Source: Lonicera japonica (lineage: Eukaryota > Streptophyta > Magnoliopsida > Dipsacales > Caprifoliaceae). Taken from it: a DNA stretch of 64,000 bases. The DNA lies in contig CM038468.1 in assembly GCA_021464415.1 (NCBI GenBank), forward strand, positions 32,972,969 to 33,036,968, given 5' to 3'. The notes below the pieces were generated by a model, which saw nothing but the letters and a program-made list of their open reading frames with translations, was not told the origin of the DNA and made no database searches. Numbering within the stretch: position 1 is the stretch's first letter; each line of letters begins with the position of its first letter. Made by a program: the position numbers and the translations under genes. Below, in pieces: positions 12,501-23,098 of the stretch.

Positions 12501-12910
12501 AAACTTGATTGTTTTTCAATCATCCAAACTTTTGTTTTCCTCAAAATACCAAATGGACCCTTACAATCCCCCCCAAAAAACAATAAATCCAATTACATTA
12601 GAGTGTGAAGTGAAGTAATATAATCAACATACATTGGATATTCAAAGTTTTATATAGATATATACACACACACATGTATATTCAAAGAAGTATAGAAAAA
12701 CAAAAAGTGAAACTTACGGCCATAATTCTACTTCTTTAAAATGAAGAGCTTCAGGGTTAGAACTTAAAGAGAATCATTTACAGTTGATTGATTGATTGCT
12801 TCTTCATATATTGAGTAATGGAGTGAGTGAGAGACAATAGTGGGATTCCGTTGGAGAATATCCACGCCAATGTAACAAACCAATTTTTAGTTCTAAAATG
12901 GTGCACATAT
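12501..12910. other. Intergenic flank of the copia insertion
   Basis: No gene seen. CATAT at 12906-12910 is the left target duplication of the element that follows. Confidence 0.6.
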
Positions 12911-13575
12911 TGTTGTGATTATTAACAATAAATCACGCCACGGATCGTAATTCAAATAGTGGATATTAATAACTAGAGAAAATAAGGATGAGAAACAAGC
13001 AAGAAGATAGATAATGGAACACACAATATTCGACAAACGAAGATTTCACTAATTCTTTGAAAACGATTACAAAATCTATCACAAGAATTATTGCACTCAA
13101 AGCTCTCACAGAAGAAGAAAAATCAACAGCCCTTTAACCTCTATCTCGCAACAAGATGAACTCTCCCACAAATCCCACAGAAAGAAGAATATTTCTCTCA
13201 TGCCTTAATCTATTGAATGATTCTATCTATATATAACAATATAATAGAGTTCATCCAATCTAGAATAAGGTAACAAAAATCCTACGTAAATAAGGAAACT
13301 ATTAACAAGGTAATAGAGACCAAAATAAACAAGGAAACCAAGTTTGATAAGGAAACATATTTCTTACCCAGCTGCAAAACGACTTTACAACTTTTTCCAC
13401 GTAACTGCAAAAGTGCTTTTGCACCATTCAAGAATGCAATTTTCTAGGTACAAAAGTACTATTGCACTTTTCCGGAACCGCAAATCCTGCACTTTTGCGA
13501 CCGTTCGAGTGAACAATATGATTTCCCATAAAACTCATCTTCTCTTGGGTTTAGAACCGAGCAAAAAATACAACA
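12911..13575 (-). repeat. Copia B LTR (3' LTR of the element)
   Basis: 665 bp, TG...CA-type ends. It contains short palindromes of the type TGCAAAAG..CTTTTGCA between about 13370 and 13500, which recur in the other LTRs of the family. Confidence 0.92.
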
Positions 13576-13723
13576 ATCACCACCTTTTGCGAAGGTAACA
13601 AAACCAACTGCTATCTTCTTCGTCTTGATGACACATGAAATCTTCTTTTGTCTCACCCTTTATAAGGGCCACTCAATCATCTATGTCAATGATCGAGCCA
13701 CATCCGATTATCTATGTCGATAA

Positions 13724-14485
13724 TTAGACCATGTTCGTATTGGACACCATCACTGGCACGTAACTCTGAGTTGTCAACCGTTTAGAGCCACCACCTAAGC
13801 TATAACTCATCCTTGTTGCGTATGCACCACCGGAACATATGCTTCTTGGTTCCCTAACACCATTATGTACAACTTTCTCATGTAATCTATACAAGCCCTC
13901 GCAATGACTTGCCTTCAAGACTACATCGTCGCCATGATACACGCTCATTACTCCACTTCGAGTAGAGTACCACATTCCAAGTGATTCTAATATAGAGAAA
14001 CTGATTAGATTTCACTTTATCTCCGACACATGTCTAACATTTATGATTGTTTGAACTGAGCCATCAAACAAATCTAGGCGGATTTCACCAACTCCACGAA
14101 CTAGCAATCTGGAGCCATCCCCCATGAAGACAAACCCGCTACAATCTTCATATGTGCTATACGATGAACGATTGTTGCAAACATGCATAGCGGCACCGCA
14201 ATCCAAGAACCATCCTCCCTGTCTAGTAAGGCTTGCAGGCATCAGTAGGACATTTATAAGATCGACTTCTTTATCATAAGAAGTCATCGCAACGGTTGCG
14301 GCTCCATCAGGGTTAGTAGCCGATTTTTCTCTGATGTCATCCTTCTTCCTTGGGCAGTCCCTAGCACAATGGCCCGGTTGACCACATTTAAAGCAATCTC
14401 CTTTAAAGATAGTCTTTCGTCCTTTGCTAGGACCTTTCTTTTCATTTCCTACAAACGCGCTTTCTTGAACAATATTGACTCGATC
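13724..14485 (-). pseudogene. Copia B zinc knuckle, truncated protease and pre-integrase region
   Basis: The minus strand encodes the CCHC knuckle (CFKCGQPGHCARDC, 14348-14400 area), then a protease core WFLDCGAAMHVCNN and a segment ending VMVSNTNMV at a stop at 13724. Compared with element A there is a stop after VRHVSEIK (about 14012) and small differences, so this copy is closed in the middle. The protease signature has Cys where copia proteases have Ser or Thr (D-C-G). No integrase follows. The nested gypsy enters in the CGATC codons just upstream of the knuckle region. Confidence 0.8.
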
Positions 14486-15158
14486 TGACGCGAACCCGGA
14501 TCGTCTTTTCTAGCCACGGTGATGGATCCTTGACCCGTAGTCTATAAACAGACTAGAACCTTGGAATCACGCGAAATATGGAAGGCGGAAACCTCAACCC
14601 AACGCTTAAAGAAGCGCGAACCTCAGTATAATGAATGACGCCACAATCTAGTGTGGTTGCTAGATTGATAAGTCAAGAACAATTGAATTAATTCAATTTA
14701 ATATGTTCAACATGCTCTTAGAGAACACAAAGAGAAAACTCTCAATTTAATTAATCATCAAAACTTAAAAATAAAACAATAATGTGCCTCCTTTAAATAG
14801 GAGTAAACAAATCATTAATCCTAATTCCAAAAGGAAACTATTTCCTACTTAGAAAAGGAAAATAATAATATCTAGAATAATCCTAATGCAACAAGGAAAC
14901 TAATAAATACTCTAAAATAATAAGAAAACTTATTCAAAAAGAAAACTAGTAATCTAATTCCTAATTGAATAATAAAATAAGACAACTAAAATAAACTCCT
15001 AAATAATTAAGGAAATAATATTGGAGTCTTGAAATTCTATGGAATTCCTTTTGAATTTCCATGCTCTATCCTTGTAATTCATCATGTGTGGATCATCATT
15101 TGGAATGCCATGAATCACCATGGTTGAATAGAAGCTGGAGCTAGACCGGATCATATCA
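14486..15158 (-). repeat. Gypsy LTR (3' LTR)
   Basis: 673 bp, starting TGACGCGAACCC and ending ATCATATCA on the plus strand; equal in length to the partner LTR. Confidence 0.93.
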
Positions 15159-15397
15159 TACCCCTCTTCTTCAAGAGGATTCGTCCTCGAATCTTGGCTA
15201 AGAATTGTTTGATTCAACCGGCATCTACCAGTTTGCTGCTTGGCCTTCTTTGACAAATGGAAATCATCGAGCTTGAGGCGATGCTTCAACTCGATCATTT
15301 TTAGTTCATTGAAGAAACTTCCCGGCTGATGTTGTGGATGGAAATCGTACTTATCCACGCCAATGAAGTTTACATGCTCTACTTCATCAACTTCCAA
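15159..15397 (-). pseudogene. Gypsy polyprotein C-terminal stub
   Basis: The frame (132 residues with its run into the LTR) ends its internal part with DSRTNPLEEEGYD, resembling the closing words of plant gypsy polyproteins. Between this and the protease ORF the reverse transcriptase, RNase H and integrase have been removed. The ORF then reads through into the 3' LTR to 14999. Confidence 0.6.
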
Positions 15398-15428
15398 CTC
15401 CGGTTCTTTGGCTAGAGATCACTAAATT

Positions 15429-16178
15429 TTATTTTTCTCTCTCTTTTACCTCAGCCTCTCTCCTTTCATTACTCTCTTTTATTTTTCTATCTCCCTCTTT
15501 CTTTTCATCTTCGCACTCTTTCCTTTCCACTCCTTCACCACTCTTCTCTTGTTTTCGCCCACTCTCTCTTTTTTGATCACTCTCCTTTTGTAACTTCATT
15601 TGATCTTCATGAGCTTGCTTTGGTGGCAATGGAACAAGAGTAATGGTTCTCTCATTCATCTTGAAAGAGTACTTATTGGAAACGCCATTGTAATTGACTT
15701 GCCTATCAAGCTGCCATTGTCGACCCAAAATCATGTGGCCGGCTTGCATTGGAACCACATCACATAAAACTTCATCCTTGTACTTCCCAATGCTAAGAGA
15801 AATAAGCACTTGCTCGTTCACCCTTATCACTCCATTATCATTCAACCATTGCAACTTATAAGGACACGGGTGCTTGAACGTAGGCAATTTCAACTTCTCA
15901 ATCATTGTTGTGCTAGCAAAGTTTGAGTAAACTCCCCCATCAATTATCAAACTACACACCTTCTCTTGCACGAGGCATCTAGTTCTAAATACATTAACTC
16001 GCATGCTTGGGTCACCACATTCAGCTAGCAATTCACCTTCTACGGCTTGCTCTTCAATTTGGTTTGGCACAAAACTTTCCCTCCTCTTAAATTGCTCATA
16101 AGTTTTGGCAAACAGTTCGTTAAACTTAGAACAATCCTCATCATCAAACAAGGAAGCCTTTTTCGTGCTATTACCCAA
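15429..16178 (-). CDS. Gypsy retropepsin-like ORF, 249 residues
   Basis: Residues about 65-175 form a retroviral-type aspartic protease fold: LVQEKVCSLIIDGGVYSNFA holds the D-G-G variant of the catalytic triplet, followed by MIEKLKLPT and, near the C-terminal side, AGHMILGRQWQLDRQVNYNG, typical of plant gypsy protease regions. The last 50 residues are a Lys/Glu-rich tail before the stop. Upstream, a vestige of gag (LNFEHGERWLQEEI, about 16210-16325) is broken by a TGA. Protease would process Gag-Pol, but there is no Pol here. It is open but probably a passenger. Confidence 0.8.
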   Translation of the reverse strand: MGNSTKKASLFDDEDCSKFNELFAKTYEQFKRRESFVPNQIEEQAVEGELLAECGDPSMRVNVFRTRCLVQEKVCSLIIDGGVYSNFASTTMIEKLKLPTFKHPCPYKLQWLNDNGVIRVNEQVLISLSIGKYKDEVLCDVVPMQAGHMILGRQWQLDRQVNYNGVSNKYSFKMNERTITLVPLPPKQAHEDQMKLQKESDQKRESGRKQEKSGEGVERKECEDEKKEGDRKIKESNERREAEVKEREK

Positions 16179-16959
16179 ATTTTGTTTTCTCCTTTCCCGT
16201 TAGGTTAGGAGTTTCACTTAACCGTATGCGCCGTTCAATCTCCGATTGCTTTAATCATGCACTATCGCGTTTAATCTCCTCTTGAAGCCACCTTTCTCCA
16301 TGTTCAAAGTTTAGACAAGACATACTTTCTGCAAAACAAAGATTAGTGCAATAAAAATAATCTTCACCACACTCCCTTTCGTGTTTCGCTCAAAGGAGTC
16401 ACTCTAATTTTTTTAATTTTTTTTTCTCTCGTGTTTGTCACTTAAGTAATGATATACTCACAATTTTTTTTTTCTCTTTGGAACTCCAAAACACGTTGAA
16501 TAATATGAATATTACAAGTCCTCAACAACCAATCGCACACCCACAATTAAATTGGACGCGTTCAAAAAGAGTAAATTACCAAGGATTTAAAGAAACCAAT
16601 TTCTAGCAATATTAAGAGCCAAACGAATTTCTAGAATTGCTAGAGTATGCAAGTAGAATTTTAAGGAACAATCAAGCAACAAGTCCTAGTTGATAAAGCA
16701 ATTCAAGTGTCCTATGAGATCTAGAATTCCCAACACAATCGAATTTAAGAACGTATCTTCAATTAGAATCCCCAAATAAGGATGCATCAATGATCAATAA
16801 TAGAGTAAAAGTTCATAGCAATCAAAACCCTATTTGATGAAGCATAAAGAAACTAGGGTTCTCATTTCAACAATTCAACTTTCGTGAATTTTAATTCTAA
16901 ACAACTCACCCTAAAAAAAATAATCAAATTTTTTTTCAAGCAATTTCGAATAATTTTTA

Positions 16960-17030
16960 TCGTTACTGTTCACAGCACTGTTTATCGTTACTGTTCACGC
17001 GCACTGTTCACGATTACTGTTCATTCGAAT
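16960..17030 (-). repeat. TACTGTTCAC motif cluster in gypsy leader
   Basis: TTACTGTTCAC-like words occur about five times in 65 bp between the primer site and the coding part. The role is unknown; it could be a packaging or leader structure. Confidence 0.6.
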
Positions 17031-17176
17031 AATTTTTTTTTCCCAGAATCTATAAACCCTAACACAATTTGGAATAAGATAATAAAGATCTAGGGTTTCA
17101 AGAATCTACTACGAAATTGAAAGAACAAGAAACTAAAGATAGAAAACCTGGATAGAAAAGTTTGCTCTGATACCAA

Positions 17177-17849
17177 TGACGTGAACCCGGATCGTCTTTT
17201 CTAGCCACGGTGATGGATCCTTGACCCGTAGTCTATAAACAGACTAGAACCTTGGAATCACGCGAAATATGGAAGGCGGAAACCTCAACCCAACGCTTAA
17301 AGAAGCGCGAACGTCAGTATAATGAATGATGCCACAATCTAGAGTGGTTGCTAGATTGATAAGTCAAGAACAATTGAATTAATTCAATTTAATATGTTCA
17401 ACATGCTCTTAGAGAACACAAAGAGAAAACTCTCAATTTAATTAATCATCAAAACTTAAAAATAAAACAATAATGTGCCTCCTTTAAATAGGAGTAAACA
17501 AAGCATTAATCCTAATTCCAAAAGGAAACTATTTCCTACTTAGAAAAGGAAAATAATAATATCTAGAATAATCCTAATGCAACAAGGAAACTAATAAATA
17601 CTCTAAAATAATAAGAAAACTTATTCAAAAAGAAAACTAGTAATCTAATTCCTAATTGAATAATAAAATAAGACAACTAAAATAAACTCCTAAATAATTA
17701 AGGAAATAATATAAGAGTCTTGAAATTCTATGGAATTCCTTTTGAATTTCCATGCTCTATCCTTGTAATTCATCATGTGTGGATCATCATTTGGAATGCC
17801 ATGAATCACCATGGTTGAATAGAAGCTGGAGCTAGACCGGATCATATCA
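17177..17849 (-). repeat. Gypsy LTR (5' LTR)
   Basis: 673 bp, starting TGACGTGAACCC; joins the primer site with a one-base spacer. Confidence 0.93.
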
Positions 17850-17854
17850 CGATC

Positions 17855-18217
17855 CCTCTTTCTTATCATCTCTTCCGCAGACAGAGCTTGACACACCTCC
17901 GAGGTGGTGAAAGATGATCTGCTCATAAAGTTCTGAATTAGTGTCTTGTATGAATCTGGCAGAGTCTAAATTAGTTGCAAGGCTTTATCCTGATCTTTCA
18001 ATTCTTCATATACAGCTTCGAGTCTTGAGCATTCCATATCATCCAAATCCTTCTTCTTTTGTTCCACGATTGGTGGACCTTTTAGGGCATCATCCAAATC
18101 CAGCACTACGAGATAATCTTTCATACTCATCTGCCATAAGCTGAAATCCATGATTCCATCGAACTTCTTCATCCTATAATATTTTTCCATTATAACACAC
18201 ACCTCCTTGAATACCAT
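17855..18217 (-). pseudogene. Copia B gag, internally deleted
   Basis: Starts MVFKEVCVIMEKYYRMKKFD and continues with SLWQMSMKDYLVVLDLDDAL, as in element A. It then jumps from DDME straight to CSRLEAV, an in-frame deletion of about 290 bp of the gag core relative to A. The downstream segment reads SSFTTSEVCQALSAEEMIRK, with glutamine at the position where A has a stop codon. The ORF is further interrupted near 17966. Gag normally forms the virus-like particle; this copy cannot make a full one. Confidence 0.8.
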
Positions 18218-18229
18218 GCTCTGATACCA
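18218..18229 (-). other. Copia B primer-binding site
   Basis: Minus strand reads TGGTATCAGAGC, complementary to the 3' end of initiator tRNA-Met, two bases inside the 5' LTR. Confidence 0.85.
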
Positions 18230-18231
18230 CT

Positions 18232-18891
18232 TGTTGTGATTATTAACAATAAATCACGCTACGGATCGTAATTCAAATAGTGGATATTAATAACTAGAGA
18301 TAATAAGGATGAGAAACAAGTAAGAAGATAGATAATGGAACACACAATATTCGACAAACGAAGATTTCACTAATTCTTTAAAAACGATTACAAAATCTAT
18401 CAAAAGAATTATTGCACTCAAAGCTCTCAAAGAAGAAGAAAATCAACAGCTCTTTAACCTCTCTCTCGCAACAAGATGAACTCTCCTACAAATCCCACAG
18501 AAAGAAGAATATTTCTCTCATGCCTTAATCTATTGAATGATTCTATCTATATATAACAATACAATATAGTCCATCCAATCTAGAATAAGGTAACACAAAT
18601 CCTACGTAAATAAGGAAACTATTAACAAGGTAATAGAGACCAAAATAAATAAGGAAACCAAGTTTGATAAGGAAACATATTTCTCGCCCAGCTGCAAAAT
18701 GACTTTTGCACTTTTCCCGCGTAACTGCAAAAGTGTTGTTGCACCATTCCAGAATGCAATTTTCTAGGTGCAAAAGTACTATTGCACCTTTCCGGAACCG
18801 CAAATCCTCTTTTGTACTCTTCGAGCGAACAATATAATTTCTCATAAAACTCATCTTCTCTTGGGTTTGGAACCGAGCAAAAAACACAACA
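18232..18891 (-). repeat. Copia B LTR (5' LTR of the element)
   Basis: 660 bp partner of the LTR at 12911. The two differ at scattered sites and by small indels, more than the LTR pair of the nested gypsy, in keeping with the gypsy being younger. Confidence 0.92.
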
Positions 18892-19032
18892 CATATAAGG
18901 ACAAGGTACTTATTGTCCGCAGAGTAGGTCCGTTGATTGGGTTATATGAGTTGGGCTCGGGATTGTTCACTTTCAGCCCTAATTATTTTGAGCATTCTCA
19001 AAATCGATCTCGGCACAAAGTAAAACTCACTT

Positions 19033-19187
19033 TCTTTTTCTTTTTTTTTTTTTAAATTAAGGGAGGTCTAAGTCTATCCTTTAATCCTACAAATAAAGAA
19101 AAACCCTCCCTTCCCACCCTATGAGTCGAACCTTTGACTTCAAGGCAAAGGTGGAGGTTGCTTACCACTAGGCCAACCCCTCTCCTC
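19033..19187 (-). mobile_element. tRNA-derived SINE
   Basis: Read on the minus strand, the unit has a Pol III A box (TGGCCTAGTGGTAAG) and B box (GGTTCGACTC), then a unique body and a terminal A-rich/T-rich tail. It is flanked by a 15-bp duplication AAGTAAAACTCACTT at 19018-19032 and 19188-19202, the mark of L1-type target-primed insertion. It does not fold as a complete tRNA gene. Confidence 0.9.
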
Positions 19188-19202
19188 AAGTAAAACTCAC
19201 TT

Positions 19203-19727
19203 ATATGCTCATTCGCAGCTCATAATATAATACGGGCTATGGGTCTGAGTTCGCGACTTCCAATATAAAATTTATAAGAATGGTCTAAAAATTTGTAAAG
19301 ACTAGGTATTAACTAACAAGCATTCGTAAATTATATAGTATGAAAAGTGTAAGATATTCTAAAGAACATTTAAATTATGAAATACCATGCACAAAATTCT
19401 TCCAAGAAACTAATGTAATGTTAAAAATGACTAAGTAAAAGTGGTGTGATGTATGGGCAAGTTTAAAATTGAGCAATATTGGACAAGTAAACTATATTAC
19501 ACACTAACATAATTTAATGGGTTAAATGAGCATGCTTTAAATTTGCTCGTTCCAATTGACAGATGTATATAGTGTGAAATATTTAGATGGCTCAACCAGG
19601 CAAAAGCCCAAGCTTAGCTTGATTTCAAGGGAGCAATATAGTAAGTAGTCGTGTGAGATTTAGGTCCCTTATTATTTTGACATGTTTTAGCCCAGCTTAA
19701 AATTTCAACACAACTTTAATTTTCTTT
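19203..19727. other. Intergenic, no feature seen
   Basis: AT-rich sequence without supported ORFs or repeat ends. Confidence 0.5.
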
Positions 19728-20243
19728 GGTGATTTTGTTTCTATCCACCAAATCTTACAGTTAATCCACCCTTAAATTATGAAAATTTTGAGCACGATTT
19801 CACAATATTACACTTTTTAAAATTAATAAATATATCCATCAATTAAAATTAAATTATAAATATATAAATTTAGATTCTATTTTAATTAAGATTATTAATT
19901 TAAATATGATTCCTAATCTAAATATGACTCTGCACACTCACATAGGTAAACTCTAAAACAATACAGCACAACCCATTGGGGTTTTTTACCTTCGAGTTGT
20001 AGTAGTGAGAATATAGAAATTGACCAAGGTATAGAAGAATAGAAGAAGTATTAATTACAAGTTTTTGTTTTCTCATTTTTTGGGGCTTTGGATGATCAAG
20101 CATTGTAAATCGTGAGAGAGAGTGAAATTTGGATTTTTGTTAGAATGGTGGGAGGTGTGGTTCAGTGGGCAAAAACTGTGATTAATTTGAGTTACAGAAG
20201 AAAACTCCAATGCACACAAACAATAGACAAAAATTCATCAAAT

Positions 20244-20402
20244 ATGGCTTCTAGCTATTTCAACATCTCCCCAATCATTTCAATTTTTGTTTTCTTTCTC
20301 TTTTTTACTTCTTCTATTTCCGGCCCTGTCATGAACATGATCCAAAGAATACCAGCAAAAAAAATCAGACTTTTTGTCCAGGCAAACAATTACGCAAGTT
20401 GA
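20244..20402 (+). CDS. 52-residue secreted-peptide-like ORF
   Basis: The ORF starts MASSYFNISPIISIFVFFLF, a good signal peptide with a hydrophobic core ending about TSSISG. A short basic tail of about 25 residues follows (PVMNMIQRIPAKKIRLFVQ...). The start AATATGGC fits the plant consensus. An in-frame upstream extension from 20112 is possible but would bury the signal peptide. It sits inside a TIR element, so it may be a captured gene piece. I do not recognise a peptide family. It would be secreted if made, but expression is unknown. Confidence 0.35.
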   Translation: MASSYFNISPIISIFVFFLFFTSSISGPVMNMIQRIPAKKIRLFVQANNYAS

Positions 20403-20587
20403 AGGCAATTAGAGCTCAAAACAAGACTTCTCTCAAAACAATTCAAGCATTTTTCTCTTCCCCTGTTTTGTCCGGCTTCTTGTTTTCAATCTCATGGGTT
20501 GTTTATCTTATTATTATAATTGTTTCTGTACAACCATTTAAATGATGCCATCTCGAGAAAGAGAGAGAAACCATTTAAATAATTTTG

Positions 20588-20889
20588 TCTATACTAAAAA
20601 TGCTATAGTTTAAAATAAAAAATTTAAAATTTAATAAAAATTTAATTTTTAAAATCTACTAATCAATATCAATTAAACAAGATCCATCATGATTATCAAA
20701 TTATGTAAAAAAAAAATTAAGAAAAATTATTGAGTAACATTTAAGAATCTATACATTATTGGATTATTTTTACATTTTCCCTTGACGTTTGTTGAAATAA
20801 AATAATGACGTTTGTCTATTTAGATTTAGAGCACATACTCTTTTTTATTATATTATTTTACCGTGCCGGATGACACGGGTATACCCTAG
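20588..20889 (+). mobile_element. Short non-autonomous Helitron
   Basis: It begins TCTATACTAAAAATGCTATA and ends with a CCGTG...CACGG hairpin followed by CCCTAG and T. This is the expected TC...hairpin...CTAG layout with no target duplication. At 302 bp it has no Rep/helicase. The base before it is G rather than the usual A, which lowers certainty a little. Confidence 0.65.
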
Positions 20890-21345
20890 TATATATATAC
20901 ATATGTATGAAATCAAAACATATAATGCTGGTAATTAAAGTTATAATCTCTTGTATTGGGTGCATAAGATTTAATAATTCTAATTTATAAAATATTTTAT
21001 TTTGAATATCGATTATTTTTAAATTAAGACATTCTTAACAAATGTGAAATTTCACCATGGCGTGGTGGGGTGGGGGTTGTGAAATTTTTGTGGTTATGTT
21101 ATTTTACTTTAAAGTAAATTAAGATTTATTAATTGTTTAATTTAGTATCTAAATTTATAAAGTGAACTTATTAATTATAGTGGATATTTTAATTTAAATT
21201 ATATAATTTAAAACATATAAATTAAAATTAAACAAATATTTTTTGTCAATTTATTCACGCTCGCAGATTAACTTAATAGGTAATGCTGATTAACTTAACA
21301 CCGCGGATTAACGGTAAGATTTGATGGATATAAACAAAATCACCC

Positions 21346-23049
21346 ATTTTCTTTTAGCCCCCCTACAGTTTCGAAGAATATCTTTCGCGACCACCACCAA
21401 CTAGTGATACTTATTAATAGGGTATACTTATTGGCAAAATAGTTATCTCTTTAGTAAAAAATAATACAATTTATAAAAATTGCACCGTATATTTTTAAAA
21501 TTATACATTACTATAATAGTAAAATTATTTTTTGGAAATAATTCATCCATTGTTAATATTATATAATGAATTATTAATTTTTTTGTCCAATAATAAATTA
21601 TCAAATCATCTAGTTTCAAAACTTGGAAAGAATTTAAAAATCATAGCACGTTATATTCTAATATTAAATACATGTTATTAGTTGCATATATAATTAGTTG
21701 AATTATATAAATTTTGGTTCCTTTATAATTTGAATTTTTTATTCATATTTTTTAATGTTGAATATTATAGCAACCTGGGGTGAATTTTTTTTTGTTTCCG
21801 CCACTACTTATTGAGAAATTTTGACATTGCTCGCGCCCAACGTTTTTTTTGTTAATTTGTACCTCACTTTTTATTTTATTTGTGTTTGCACCTGTCGTGA
21901 TTAGAATTTGTTTGCCATTGTTAAATCAATAATTTATTGATCAAAAGGCCCTTGTAACTTTTTATCTCAAGTAATAGCTTTTCTTAATTAAAGATGTGGA
22001 TAGAAAACTATGCACAAAAATATTTCAACAAGGCTTGATTCGATAACAAGATAGAAAATAATACAAAAACAATTTGTACGTGTGAGAAATTAAAAAATAA
22101 AAAATGAAATATGTAAGAAATTTTAGGCTTCCATTGATTTAATTTTTTAAGGATTACAAAATCTGGATTAATGATTGAGGCCAATTGAAATTATATAACC
22201 CATAAATGTGATATAAAGTGTATGGGTCTTTATGGTGTACCTTAGTCACATGTGATTGTGAGCTAGAATTATAGGTTGGTTATCAAGATAAATATATATG
22301 GTATTTTATTATATATGGTTAAATTCAAACTTGATAAATAGGTAAGGAATTTTATTCCGGTATACCTACAACTTGATCATAAACAATATAAGGTGTTTAT
22401 TCTAGGTAAACTCTTAATGGGTAGAGTTTACTTAGCCTATAAATAGCTTGGTCTCTAGTCTCACAAAAAATAAGCTCAATACATTTTAACCTAGTTCCAT
22501 TGAAAAGTTTGAGCATAAGGTTTGAAGAGAGTGGAAGATCCAAGTTCAAACAATCACATTTTTCCATGATCAGATTCACACTTTTATAATCATTAAGTTT
22601 TAGGTATTTCTATTGTGTATTTTAAGTAAGTGCGTGATAATAACGGTCCTTAATTAAATTATCCTACAAGATGGTCATTTACTTTTGAACTTTTTCCATT
22701 GAAAAAATTCCTTTCACATGTTGAGGAAGATAATTTTATTAAAAAAAATAAAATTATGAAAGACAGCCATTCGTAAAAGATGGAAATAACTTTGCCATGA
22801 TTTGGAGGTACATAAGTTAGTCTTTCACTCTTTTAACTGAAGAATAAAAGGAACTATATCATTTAGATGCCCGTATTAGTTTTATCCTATAATTTCATCG
22901 TTTTTATGTTTTCTTAATTGAGTAGAAATCAATCTCAGCAAAATGTTGTCGTTTTGGTTCGTGTGAGAATCTTGTATGGATAGATATTATGTTGCCTCTT
23001 TTGATTAATTGATGAAAAATAGAGTTTCTATATATATGCGTGGGCATAT
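21346..23049. other. Intergenic, no supported gene
   Basis: AT-rich DNA; ORFs are short and without homology or splice context. Confidence 0.55.
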
Positions 23050-23055
23050 GTATAC

Positions 23056-23089
<34 letters not shown>

Positions 23090-23098
23090 TTATATATA
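23050..23098. repeat. (TA)n(TG)n microsatellite
   Basis: A run of TA dinucleotides passing directly into TG dinucleotides and back to TA. Confidence 0.85.

Larger units (their letters stand above)
14486..17849 (-). mobile_element. Nested non-autonomous Ty3/gypsy element
   Basis: A complete LTR element inserted in copia B with perfect CGATC duplications at 14481-14485 and 17850-17854. The two 673-bp LTRs differ at only about seven positions by eye, so insertion is recent. The minus-strand primer site TGGTATCAGAGC (17164-17175) and a polypurine tract GAAGAAGAGGGGTA (15159-15172) frame an interior of about 2 kb. That interior encodes a retropepsin-like ORF and a polyprotein C-terminal stub, but no reverse transcriptase, RNase H or integrase. 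It must have been moved by proteins from another element. Confidence 0.93.
12911..18891 (-). mobile_element. Gag-only Ty1/copia element B, with nested gypsy
   Basis: LTRs begin TGTTGTGATT and end ACAACA. The flanking 5-bp duplications are identical (CATAT at 12906-12910 and 18892-18896). A TGGTATCAGAGC primer site on the minus strand (18218-18229) sits 2 bases inside the 5' LTR (18232-18891), so the element reads right to left. Removing the nested gypsy leaves an interior of only about 1.3 kb that carries gag, a CCHC knuckle and a truncated protease/GAG-pre-integrase region. Integrase, reverse transcriptase and RNase H are absent. The same architecture in element A (38307-41163) shows that the shortened form is a replicating non-autonomous family, not a one-off deletion. 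Confidence 0.93.
19728..21345. mobile_element. TIR element with about 40-bp inverted ends (copy 1)
   Basis: The left end GGTGATTTTGTTTCTATCCA, continuing CCAAATCTTACAGTTAATCC, is matched inverted at the right end with only a few mismatches over about 40 bp. A second member of the family, with shorter matching ends, is at 53176-54136. The interior holds no transposase. It contains the peptide-like ORF at 20244-20402 and the short Helitron at 20588-20889. Target duplication is not clear. Confidence 0.65.

Noticed and set aside
19100..19187. tRNA gene
   Set aside because: A and B boxes are present but the cloverleaf is incomplete and the unit has a SINE body, tail and 15-bp target duplication.
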